6,023 bases of DNA from Eubacteriales Family XIII. Incertae Sedis bacterium (GTDB lineage: Bacteria; Bacillota; Clostridia; Peptostreptococcales; Anaerovoracaceae). A program made the translations under genes and the position numbers. Positions 1-6,001 of the stretch are shown here, piece after piece. Where the stretch lies: contig JAITPU010000048.1 of assembly GCA_031289235.1 (NCBI GenBank), positions 1 through 6,023 of the forward strand, written 5' to 3'. Under the pieces are notes generated by a model. That model searched no databases. It was given only the letters and a program-made list of their open reading frames with translations, and was not told the origin of the DNA. Positions within the stretch are counted from its first letter, which is position 1, and the number at the start of each line of letters is the position of its first letter.

Positions 1-455
1 TGGGTCTTTCACTGCGCATGTTGAGCGCGGGGAACAGAGTATTTTTCGGGCAGTTCATGAAAGGGAGGGATTGCAGCGAGCTCAGAGCCTCGTCTTTGTT
101 TGAAAATTTCAGGATAGAACAGTTCGGAAACGCTGAATTTATAAAAGGAAATCCCTCGCGCGACGATATTTCCCGGGCGGAGAAGGGATTGCTGCGGATG
201 AAAGAAGTGCTTGATTCCGGGCTGTATGATATGGTAGTATTTGATGAAGTGAACAGAGCTGTGCATATTGGATTGCTGGCTGCCGGAGAAGTTTTGCGTG
301 TAGTTGACGGGAAGCCTGACGCGACGGAGGTTATACTTACCGGCAGGAGCGCGCCTCAAGAAATCATTGACCGCGCGGATCTTGTGACTGAAATGAAAGA
401 AATTAAACATTATTACAACGCCGGAGTGATGTCGCGCGTTGGGATTGAGGATTAG
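1..455 (+). CDS. cobO: Corrinoid adenosyltransferase, CobO/BtuR type (5' end missing)
   Basis: This cytosolic enzyme transfers the 5'-deoxyadenosyl group of ATP to the cobalt of a reduced corrinoid, making adenosylcobamide or its precursor. The first complete codon is at base 3, and 150 residues are visible. They begin GLSLRML and run into the strand and loop VFFGQFMKG, which in the family directly follows the P-loop helix. The P-loop and about 25 residues are therefore lost before the window, and the ATG at base 18 is internal. Further family blocks are the Walker-B-like VVFDEVNRAVHIGLL, then EVILTGRSAP, ADLVTEM and IKHYYNAGV. The C-terminus RVGIED falls where family members normally end, so the TAG stop is a natural end rather than a truncation. 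It resembles CobO/CobA/BtuR, not PduO or EutT. The next plus-strand gene is a glycoside hydrolase with no corrinoid link, and no terminator lies between them. Family assignment is firm; whether the role is de novo synthesis or salvage cannot be told here. Confidence 0.9.
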   Translation, partial: GLSLRMLSAGNRVFFGQFMKGRDCSELRASSLFENFRIEQFGNAEFIKGNPSRDDISRAEKGLLRMKEVLDSGLYDMVVFDEVNRAVHIGLLAAGEVLRVVDGKPDATEVILTGRSAPQEIIDRADLVTEMKEIKHYYNAGVMSRVGIED

Positions 456-592
456 GAAGCGCAAAGGCAAGACGGGTATTCAAAGGCAGCTGCGGATAAG
501 GTGGCCGCAGTGATTTCCCCGCCGATTTGGCGTGGCGTTTTAATCGGCGGAGCAATGGTTACGATGATTGCCGGAGCGATAGAGGCGGAGAA

Positions 593-597
593 AGAGG
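593..597 (+). promoter_or_regulatory. Candidate ribosome binding site of the GH26-like gene
   Basis: AGAGG lies 11 bases before the ATG at 609. The spacing is slightly long, but this is the best Shine-Dalgarno match among the candidate starts that leave one membrane segment. The GTG at 501 has none. The ATG at 555 has GGCGGAG only two bases away, which is too close. The ATG at 564 has the same GGCGGAG (546-552) at 11 bases and is the main competitor. Confidence 0.35.
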
Positions 598-608
598 ATA
601 ATTTCAGC

Positions 609-2186
609 ATGACGATGGCTACAAAGGCCGCGGCGGTAATATGTATGGTCGCGCTGATGAGCGGGATTACAGGCGCAATTGAGGAAGTTCTGGCGGCCGG
701 CGCGCCGGCCGATCTGTATTCTCTCGTTGAGGAGGACGTGTATAACAGGTTCGACAACTATGTGGACGGATACAGCCTGCTGATCGACAGAAATATGACT
801 GTCGATATGCGCATCTCGGAAAACGCCGCGATACTCGAAAACGAGAATAAACGAATTGAGATTTTCCGGCAGCGCATAGACAGTGAGACTTACAAGTTAA
901 GATATCTCAATTATTCGAACGTTTTTTTGGAAAATCAGAAGGATCATTTCCTCGAACATCAGGAAACCCGTGAGGTAAACGGCAGGAATGTACATATCCT
1001 TCAGTGGAGCAGGACCGGTTTGACCCGGGTAAAAGATGATAAAAATCATTACGTTTGTCTGGATGTCGAAATGGACGGCTATATTATCACGATTTTCGTA
1101 AGCTCAAACATAACCGTTTCCGAGGGCGGCGGATATGAATATCTTCTGAGCAGCTTGTGGGAGATTCCTCAAACTGCCGAACCATATGTGTGCCAAACTC
1201 AAAATACGTCGTCCGCAAGAAATTGGAATCCGGAAACAAGAGCTTTCTATAATCATTATTTCAGATCCGACGGCCCGCTGGCGTGGGGGATCTTCAACGC
1301 GTCGTTTGATAGCTTGAAGGAATATGAGAAAAAAGTAAACTACGAATTTCCAGTCGTCATCAACTACAGCAGTTTCGAAAGTTACGAAAAGCACAGCGAT
1401 CTGGAGCAGCGCTTGGAAAACGCGCATCAGGAAGGCAAAACTCTTGAGCTTACCCTTCAGCCTGATTTCACGATCGAAGGCGAAAGCAATGTGGTTTACG
1501 ACATACTGAACGGGCGTTACGATAATTTCCTCGTGAATTACGCGCGGACTATCGCTGATTTCGAACATCCGGTGCTGTTCAGGCTGGGCAATGAGATGAA
1601 CGGGGACTGGTGTTCGTACTCAGGCTACCACACGTCCAGAGATCCGATGATTTTCAAGGCGTTTTACCGTTATGTGCATGGTTTCTTCAGGGACGCGGGA
1701 GCGCGGAACGTCATCTGGGTTTGGAATCCGAACGGCCAATCCTTTCCGGATTTCGAATGGAACAGCGAACGTATGTACTATCCCGGAGATGAATATGTGG
1801 ATGTGGTCGGCATGACGGCATACAATACGGGAACTTTTTATCCGGACGAATACTGGCAGACTTTTACGGAACTCTACGATGATCTGTATAATTCTTACGC
1901 GGAAGAATACGGACAGCCGCTCATGATCTCCGAATTTGCCAGCGCCAGCATGGGCGGAGATAAAAATCAGTGGGTCGATGATATGTTCGTCAACATACGG
2001 AAATATGACCGCATAAAAATTGCTGTCTGGTGGAACGGCGGCGATTACGACGAAAACGGCGTGATCGCGCGTTCTTATTATATTGATGAAACGCTCGATC
2101 TTGTCGAAGTTTTTCGCCGGCATCTGCAAAGCGCGCGAAGGGACAAACCGCCGGACGTTCTATGGATGGACGAGATATACGCCTGA
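609..2186 (+). CDS. Exported or membrane-anchored GH26-like glycoside hydrolase with unknown N-terminal domain
   Basis: Predicted 525-residue extracellular glycosidase. Residues 7-24 form one hydrophobic segment after a single Lys. The following stretch ends in an APA-D sequence (residues 32-35) that could be a signal peptidase site; otherwise the segment is an anchor. Residues 35 to about 175 form a mixed domain I do not recognise, with LNYSN (100-104) and HILQWSR (129-135). From about W226 to the end is a clan GH-A barrel resembling GH26. It has the acid/base block FRLGNEMNGDW with Glu329, then IWVWNPN (369-375), DVVGMTAYN (398-406), the nucleophile block LMISEF with Glu442, and a WWN strand end (474-476). 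The 113-residue gap between the two glutamates suits GH26 (beta-mannanases, also xylanases and lichenases). Classical GH26 enzymes have His before the acid/base; here it is Asn. The substrate cannot be called. The frame is open upstream, so starts at 501, 555 or 564 are possible; they would add a second hydrophobic segment and place the barrel on the wrong side of the membrane if the N-terminus is inside. No promoter was seen, so transcription from the cobO side is likely. Confidence 0.8.
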   Translation: MTMATKAAAVICMVALMSGITGAIEEVLAAGAPADLYSLVEEDVYNRFDNYVDGYSLLIDRNMTVDMRISENAAILENENKRIEIFRQRIDSETYKLRYLNYSNVFLENQKDHFLEHQETREVNGRNVHILQWSRTGLTRVKDDKNHYVCLDVEMDGYIITIFVSSNITVSEGGGYEYLLSSLWEIPQTAEPYVCQTQNTSSARNWNPETRAFYNHYFRSDGPLAWGIFNASFDSLKEYEKKVNYEFPVVINYSSFESYEKHSDLEQRLENAHQEGKTLELTLQPDFTIEGESNVVYDILNGRYDNFLVNYARTIADFEHPVLFRLGNEMNGDWCSYSGYHTSRDPMIFKAFYRYVHGFFRDAGARNVIWVWNPNGQSFPDFEWNSERMYYPGDEYVDVVGMTAYNTGTFYPDEYWQTFTELYDDLYNSYAEEYGQPLMISEFASASMGGDKNQWVDDMFVNIRKYDRIKIAVWWNGGDYDENGVIARSYYIDETLDLVEVFRRHLQSARRDKPPDVLWMDEIYA

Positions 2187-2189
2187 CGG

Positions 2190-2228
2190 AAAAAAGACCG
2201 TCGCCGCCTTCAGGTTTAGTCGGCGGCG
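2190..2228 (-). terminator. Likely intrinsic terminator of gpmI
   Basis: Arms CGCCGCC (2202-2208) and GGCGGCG (2222-2228) form a seven-pair, all-GC stem with a 13-base loop. Read on the minus strand, the stem begins 15 bases after the gpmI stop and is followed, after six bases, by six T residues (2190-2195 on the complement). The gap to the T-run is longer than ideal, so termination may be imperfect. On the plus strand no T-run follows, so the GH26-like gene has only the bare stem. It fills most of the convergent spacer between the two stop codons. Confidence 0.5.
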
Positions 2229-2243
2229 CAATAACAGTCTTGA

Positions 2244-3794
2244 TTAACCCTCGATCAGGCTGTGTCCTGTCATCTCTTCCGGCTGCGGCAAATCCATCAT
2301 AGCGAGCAGCGTAGGAGCTATATCGGACAGCCTTCCGCCCGGGTTCAGGGAGGTAGCCGCGCTTCCGATGAGCGCGAGCGGCACGGGGTTTGTGGAATGG
2401 GCGGTAACAGGGTGGTTTTTTTCATCCAGCATGACTTCCGCGTTGCCGTGGTCGGCTGTCAGGAGTATTTGCCCGCCTTTGGCAAGCATGGCGTCCGCAA
2501 CTTTCCCGACACACGCGTCCACAGCCTCAACGGCTTTTACCGCGGCTTCCATAATGCCCGAATGCCCGACCATGTCGGGATTGGCGAAGTTCAGTATGAT
2601 CAGGTCGTACTTATCGTCGTTGATCTCTTTCACGACTCTGTCCGCGACGAGGTACGCGCTCATTTCCGGCTGCATGTCGTAGGTCGCGACTTTCGGAGAG
2701 TGGATGAGAACGCGATCCTCGCCCGGATTGGGAATTTCCGCGCCGCCGTTGAAAAAGAAGGTGACGTGCGCGTATTTTTCCGTTTCGGCTATGCGCAGCT
2801 GGCGGAGGCCCAGCCCGGAGATATATTCTCCCAGAGTGTTTGAGATGGATTCCGGAGGAAAAGCGACATTTACGCCGGGCATGGCGGCGTCGTAGCTTGT
2901 CATGCATACGAAGCGAAGGTTCTCCGGCGTTTTGTTCCTCGCGAATCCGTCGAAAGCGGGATCCACGAAACATCTCGTGATTTCCCTCGCGCGGTCCGGC
3001 CTGAAGTTAAAGAAGATGACGGAATCCCCGTCTTCGACTGTAGCGGGACTTTCTCCGTTGCCGCAGATATTGACGGGAACAACGAATTCGTCGTTTTCTC
3101 CGCGCGCGTACGCCGACCGGACAGCTTCGGCGGAATTGACCGCTCGCAGGCCGTTTCCGATCGTCATGGCGTCGTAAGCCTTCTGTACGCGTTCCCAGCG
3201 GTTGTCCCTGTCCATCGCGTAGTATCTCCCTGAAACAGTGGCGATCTTTCCTACTCCGGCGGAGGCAATTTTCTTTTCAAGTCTCGCCAGATATTGATCA
3301 GCGGAGCGCGGGGGTACATCGCGCCCGTCGAGAAAGCTGTGTATGTAAACCTCCCGAAGCCCCTTTTCCGCTGCGAGATCGATGAGCGCGAAGAGATGGT
3401 CGATATGGCTGTGGACGCCGCCGTCGGAAACCAGCCCCATTATGTGCAGCGCGCGGCCTGTTTCCGTAGCGCGGCTTATCGCGTCAATTAGGACGCGATT
3501 TGTGAAAAAATCCCCGTCGGCTATGGATTTCGTTATTTTGGTCAGTTCCTGATAAACGACGCGGCCCGCGCCGATATTCAGATGCCCCACTTCCGAATTG
3601 CCCATCTGGCCGTCGGGCAGGCCTACGTCGCCGCCGCTGGCGGCGATGGTTGTGTGCGGCCAGGCGCTGAATATTCTGTCCAAATGAGGTTTTTCCGCGG
3701 CGGCGACGGCGTTTCCGTGCGTTTCCGTCCTGAAACCGTAACCGTCGAGGATCATGAGCATGGTTGGTTTGCAATGTGCGTTTGCCGCTGTCAT
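2244..3794 (-). CDS. gpmI: 2,3-bisphosphoglycerate-independent phosphoglycerate mutase
   Basis: This cytosolic enzyme interconverts 3-phosphoglycerate and 2-phosphoglycerate in glycolysis and gluconeogenesis, through a phosphoserine intermediate and two metal ions (usually Mn). It has 516 residues, the normal family length of about 510. The alkaline-phosphatase-like metal and catalytic set is complete: Asp17 in ILDGYG, the phosphorylated Ser67 in GQMGNSEVGH, Asp407 and His411 in NPDMVGH, Asp448 and His449 in TADHGN, and His466 in TAHSTNP. The inserted substrate domain has SDGGVHSH (123-130), FLDGRD (154-159), GRYYAMDRD (189-197), NFRPDRAREI (263-272) and Lys340 in AETEKYAH. The frame is open 31 codons further upstream to 3887, but that ATG lies within the promoter, while the ATG at 3794 has a strong ribosome binding site and gives the family N-terminus. 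Stop is TAA. The gene stands alone, without the gap-pgk-tpi-eno neighbours common in Firmicutes. In Bacillus this Mn- and pH-sensitive enzyme is shut down in the forespore so that 3-phosphoglycerate accumulates. No defects seen. Confidence 0.97.
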   Translation of the reverse strand: MTAANAHCKPTMLMILDGYGFRTETHGNAVAAAEKPHLDRIFSAWPHTTIAASGGDVGLPDGQMGNSEVGHLNIGAGRVVYQELTKITKSIADGDFFTNRVLIDAISRATETGRALHIMGLVSDGGVHSHIDHLFALIDLAAEKGLREVYIHSFLDGRDVPPRSADQYLARLEKKIASAGVGKIATVSGRYYAMDRDNRWERVQKAYDAMTIGNGLRAVNSAEAVRSAYARGENDEFVVPVNICGNGESPATVEDGDSVIFFNFRPDRAREITRCFVDPAFDGFARNKTPENLRFVCMTSYDAAMPGVNVAFPPESISNTLGEYISGLGLRQLRIAETEKYAHVTFFFNGGAEIPNPGEDRVLIHSPKVATYDMQPEMSAYLVADRVVKEINDDKYDLIILNFANPDMVGHSGIMEAAVKAVEAVDACVGKVADAMLAKGGQILLTADHGNAEVMLDEKNHPVTAHSTNPVPLALIGSAATSLNPGGRLSDIAPTLLAMMDLPQPEEMTGHSLIEG

Positions 3795-3803
3795 ATTTTC
3801 GCT

Positions 3804-3809
3804 CTCCTT
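3804..3809 (-). promoter_or_regulatory. Ribosome binding site of gpmI
   Basis: AAGGAG on the minus strand, nine bases before the ATG at 3794, within the longer purine stretch AAAAAGGAGAG. It settles the gpmI start at 3794 against the in-frame ATG at 3887, which has no comparable site. Confidence 0.85.
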
Positions 3810-3868
3810 TTTCACTCTTTCAAAACGCGGCGACGGCTGTCTCTTTTCCGATCGCGGCGCGCAATGAC

Positions 3869-3897
3869 ATTTTACACGTTTTGCCATTTGGAATCAA
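3869..3897 (-). promoter_or_regulatory. Sigma-A-type promoter of gpmI
   Basis: On the minus strand, -35 TTGATT (3892-3897) and -10 TAAAAT (3869-3874) are separated by exactly 17 bases, matching the consensus at 4 of 6 and 5 of 6 positions. Transcription would begin near 3862 and give a leader of about 68 bases before the ATG at 3794. An ATTTGGAA sequence (plus strand, 3886-3893) overlaps the -35 box and repeats part of the palindrome at 4030-4052. Confidence 0.65.
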
Positions 3898-4029
3898 GCT
3901 GCTTTACGCTAAATTTACGCCGTTTCGGGTTCAATATCCGGAGGAAAAATCCCTCGCTGCTTTGTCCAATGTTTAATTGTCGGCGCAACAGTCACAAAAT
4001 TGAGCTTTATAACTGTTTCTTATTTAGAT

Positions 4030-4052
4030 TTCGTTCCAAATTTTGGAACGAA
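4030..4052. promoter_or_regulatory. Perfect 23-base palindrome, probable operator
   Basis: Arm TTCGTTCCAAA (4030-4040), one central T, and arm TTTGGAACGAA (4042-4052) form a flawless 11+11 inverted repeat. It lies about 70 bases before the -35 box of the flippase promoter and about 130 bases before that of gpmI. Neither side is followed by a T-run, so it is a poor terminator. Size and symmetry suit the operator of a dimeric helix-turn-helix regulator. I cannot assign it to a known regulon; it differs from the CIRCE, LexA and CcpA consensus sites. Confidence 0.6.
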
Positions 4053-4120
4053 TGGCGGAAAACAGTATCTGCCGCTTCGCTTTATGCTAAGGTTTTAAAT
4101 GCGAATCAGCATTATATTTC

Positions 4121-4149
4121 TTGTGAAAACGCCGTATATATGCGATAAT
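4121..4149 (+). promoter_or_regulatory. Sigma-A-type, extended -10 promoter of the flippase gene
   Basis: -35 TTGTGA (4121-4126) and -10 GATAAT (4144-4149) are 17 bases apart, matching the consensus at 4 of 6 and 5 of 6 positions, with an extended TGC just before the -10. Transcription would start near 4156, leaving about 235 bases of untranslated or regulatory leader before the ATG at 4391. A small imperfect dyad, AATGC (4098-4102) and GCATT (4109-4113), sits just upstream of the -35. Confidence 0.6.
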
Positions 4150-4254
4150 GCAGACATTGTACAGGATTCTTGTGGCGGCGGCGAATGTTTTAAAGTTATT
4201 GCTCCGGCAGCTGAAATACAGCGGGCGCGGCGGTCTTTTTCCGTCACATCGCGC

Positions 4255-4260
4255 GGCGGA
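4255..4260 (+). promoter_or_regulatory. Candidate ribosome binding site of the leader ORF
   Basis: GGCGGA lies eight bases before the ATG at 4269, which is good spacing with a moderate match. In a GC-rich leader such a match can occur by chance. It overlaps the arm CGGCGG (4254-4259), which could pair with CCGCCG (4273-4278) just past the start codon and hide both. Confidence 0.3.
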
Positions 4261-4268
4261 ACTTCTTG

Positions 4269-4388
4269 ATGCCCGCCGGTATCAGCGGGACAGGTCGCGC
4301 GGCGCGCGAAAAAATCTTCGCCGCCTTGTCGCCGCAATTTGATTGCGGGAATAATAAAGCCGCGAACGCGCGGGGGAGCATTGCATAA
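4269..4388 (+). CDS. Possible 39-residue leader peptide ahead of the flippase gene
   Basis: This short frame begins with ATG after a Shine-Dalgarno-like GGCGGA at eight bases and ends with TAA two bases before the ATG of the flippase gene. It lies wholly downstream of the predicted transcription start near 4156, so it would be on the same mRNA. The 39-residue product starts MPAGISGTGRAAREK and ends ARGSIA. It is Ala/Gly/Arg-rich, has no hydrophobic segment, and resembles nothing I know. The two-base gap would allow translational coupling, which would offset the weak spacing of the flippase gene's own ribosome binding site. Against it, the composition is close to what any GC-rich leader would encode, and the frame is short enough to arise by chance. 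No function is proposed for the peptide. Confidence 0.3.
   Translation: MPAGISGTGRAAREKIFAALSPQFDCGNNKAANARGSIA
4372..4378 (+). promoter_or_regulatory. Ribosome binding site of the flippase gene, wide spacing
   Basis: GGGGGAG ends 12 bases before the ATG at 4391. The match is good but the spacing is longer than the usual 5-9 bases. No alternative in-frame start lies closer, and the protein N-terminus MAKKTFIKGA matches the family, so the start stands. Confidence 0.5.
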
Positions 4389-4390
4389 GT

Positions 4391-6001
4391 ATGGCAAAAA
4401 AAACATTTATAAAAGGCGCGGCGGTGCTGGGAGCGGCGGGTTTGCTGGTGCAGGTAATGGGCGCTGTGATGCGCATACCGCTGGCAAACATCATCGGGGA
4501 GGAAGGCATGGGATACTTCCAGACCGCCTATCCGATTTACGTGTTCCTGCTGGTTTTTTCTACCAATGGCGCGCCGGCCGCGATTTCCAAGATGACTTCG
4601 GAACGCATAGCCGTCGGCGAATACGCGGAAGCCCACCGGGTATTCAAGCTGGCTTTTACGCTGATGTTCGCCTTCGGGCTCATTGCCTTTCTCGCCGTAT
4701 TTTTTTTCGCGGAACCGCTTGTGAAGATTTTTAACAATCCGGGCGCATATTACGCTATGGCCGCGATTTCTCCGGCTCTGCTTTTTGTGCCCGTCATGTC
4801 GGTATTCAGGGGATATTTTCAGGGTATGCAGGAAATGCTGCCCACAGCCGCGTCGCAGCTTATCGAACAGGCGGTTCGGGTTTCCGTCAGTCTGGTCCTC
4901 GCCGTCGCGCTTGTGCCCAAAGGTATAAAAATCGCGGCGGCCGGCGGCAGCTTGGGCACGAGCGCGGGCCCGGTGGCGGGCGTTCTCGCTTTGATGGTCA
5001 TATATTGGATCAGACGGGGCGGTGTAAGAAGCAGGATAATTAAAGATCAAAACCCTGAGCGCGTGAAAGCGGGAGAATTGCTCAAAACTCTCGCGGCGCT
5101 GGCCATTCCCACGACCATCGGCGTTTCGATCCTGCCCATCATGAACATAGTGGACGTGCTCATTTCCATGGGACGTATGCAGGCGGCGGGTTTTTCCGAG
5201 CAGGAAGCCAACAGCCTGTACGGCCTGATGTCGGGCTTTGCCGCGCCGATAATAAACATTCCCATGGCGCTGGCTCTTTCGGTCGCGATTAGCCTTGTGC
5301 CCGCCGTCGCGGCGGCCAAAAGTACAGAGGATCGCGGTTTTTTAGATACGAACATAAAGATGGGGCTGCGCACAGCCATGCTCATAGGGGTTCCGTGCAG
5401 TTTCGGCCTTATGCTGCTGGCCAGGCCCATAATGACGCTCATCTATCCCATGAAAGCGGAGAGCGCGGCGGGCGCGGCAGCCTGCCTCGCGATACTCGGG
5501 GGCGGCGTTATCTTCCTGTCTGTGGCGCAGACGATGGCGGGCATCCTGCAGGGACTGGGGAAAGCCTCTCTGCCTGTGATCAGCCTGTTGGCCGGCGTCG
5601 CGGTCAAGACGGTTTCCACCTGGTTTCTGGCCGCTGTTCCTTCCTTGAATATCGACGGGGCGGCGTTGGGGAGTACTCTCGGCTACCTTGTGATTGCGTT
5701 ATTGAATTTATACTATGTGAAAAATTTAACAAATATCAACTTTGATATTAAGCTTTCCGTTTTAAAACCGCTGGCGTGCGGCGCCATGATGGGAGTCACT
5801 GTAACGGCGGTTTATTACGCCCTCGCCGGTTTATTAGGCGGCAGCCTTTCCTGCCTGCTTGCGATCTGCGCGGGCGCGGCCGTTTACGTCGCCGCGGTGT
5901 TTAAAATCGGAGCAATACAAGCCGACGAACTCAGCCTGATCTCCGCTGGCGGCAGGTTGGCGGCTGTTTTTAAGAGGATTAAGTCATGGAACGGGAAATA
6001 G
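4391..6001 (+). CDS. spoVB: SpoVB/MurJ-like polysaccharide or lipid II flippase
   Basis: This 536-residue integral membrane protein belongs to the MOP (MurJ/Wzx/MATE) superfamily, whose members move lipid-linked sugar precursors across the cytoplasmic membrane. The length and the repeated hydrophobic segments fit about 14 membrane helices. The N-terminus MAKKTFIKGAAVLG, then RIPLANIIGEEGMGYFQTAYP (28-48) and GAPAAISKM (60-68), are typical of clostridial SpoVB-type proteins. The signature FRGYFQGMQEMLPT (139-152), followed by SQLIEQAVRV (155-164), is intact, as are FAAPIINIP near residue 283 and GILQGLGK (384-391). In Bacillus SpoVB is needed for spore cortex formation and its relative YtgP/MurJ for growth; clostridial genomes often have several such proteins, so sporulation versus vegetative use is unsettled. 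The symbol names the family, not a proven role. The gene diverges from gpmI and has its own promoter and a long leader. Stop is TAG. Only 22 bases follow, with no terminator visible, so a downstream operon partner is possible. Confidence 0.88.
   Translation: MAKKTFIKGAAVLGAAGLLVQVMGAVMRIPLANIIGEEGMGYFQTAYPIYVFLLVFSTNGAPAAISKMTSERIAVGEYAEAHRVFKLAFTLMFAFGLIAFLAVFFFAEPLVKIFNNPGAYYAMAAISPALLFVPVMSVFRGYFQGMQEMLPTAASQLIEQAVRVSVSLVLAVALVPKGIKIAAAGGSLGTSAGPVAGVLALMVIYWIRRGGVRSRIIKDQNPERVKAGELLKTLAALAIPTTIGVSILPIMNIVDVLISMGRMQAAGFSEQEANSLYGLMSGFAAPIINIPMALALSVAISLVPAVAAAKSTEDRGFLDTNIKMGLRTAMLIGVPCSFGLMLLARPIMTLIYPMKAESAAGAAACLAILGGGVIFLSVAQTMAGILQGLGKASLPVISLLAGVAVKTVSTWFLAAVPSLNIDGAALGSTLGYLVIALLNLYYVKNLTNINFDIKLSVLKPLACGAMMGVTVTAVYYALAGLLGGSLSCLLAICAGAAVYVAAVFKIGAIQADELSLISAGGRLAAVFKRIKSWNGK

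Larger units (their letters stand above)
3795..4390. other. Divergent intergenic region between gpmI and the flippase gene
   Basis: These 596 bases separate two divergent genes and contain no convincing long coding sequence. From the gpmI side they hold its ribosome binding site and promoter. Next comes an AT-rich stretch at about 3900-4150 with a perfect palindrome, then the flippase promoter, then a GC-rich leader of about 235 bases with small hairpins and one possible short ORF. The longer open frames through the AT-rich part overlap promoter elements or the palindrome and lack usable ribosome binding sites. Confidence 0.7.

Noticed and set aside
695..710. 16-base GC-only palindrome in the hydrolase gene, sharing a 12-mer with 4568-4579 in the flippase gene
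   Set aside because: Both copies encode Gly-Ala-Pro-Ala with the genome's preferred codons, so coding bias explains the match; neither lies in a regulatory position.
452..757. 101-codon minus-strand frame with hydrophobic segments
   Set aside because: It is the complement of the Ala/Ile/Val-rich N-terminal part of the hydrolase, matches no family, and overlaps the end of cobO.
3795..3887. N-terminal extension of gpmI starting at 3887
   Set aside because: The upstream ATG sits inside the promoter spacer and lacks a ribosome binding site; family alignment and the AAGGAG site favour 3794.
3969..4148. 59-codon plus-strand frame through the AT-rich intergenic region
   Set aside because: The nearest good ribosome binding site (GGAGG, 3940-3944) is 24 bases away, the product is Cys/Arg/aromatic-rich like random translation, and it covers the palindrome and both boxes of the flippase promoter.
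4295..4315. GC hairpin followed by six A residues, considered as a terminator
   Set aside because: The A-run follows the stem on the plus strand and the T-run precedes it on the minus strand, so neither orientation fits an intrinsic terminator.
4148..4342. 64-codon plus-strand frame starting MQTLYRILVAAAN
   Set aside because: Its ATG overlaps the -10 box of the flippase promoter, so it would lie before the transcription start, and it has no ribosome binding site.
4244..5050. 268-codon minus-strand frame opposite the flippase gene
   Set aside because: It is His/Arg-rich, low-complexity shadow translation of a well-supported membrane protein gene with no recognisable motif.
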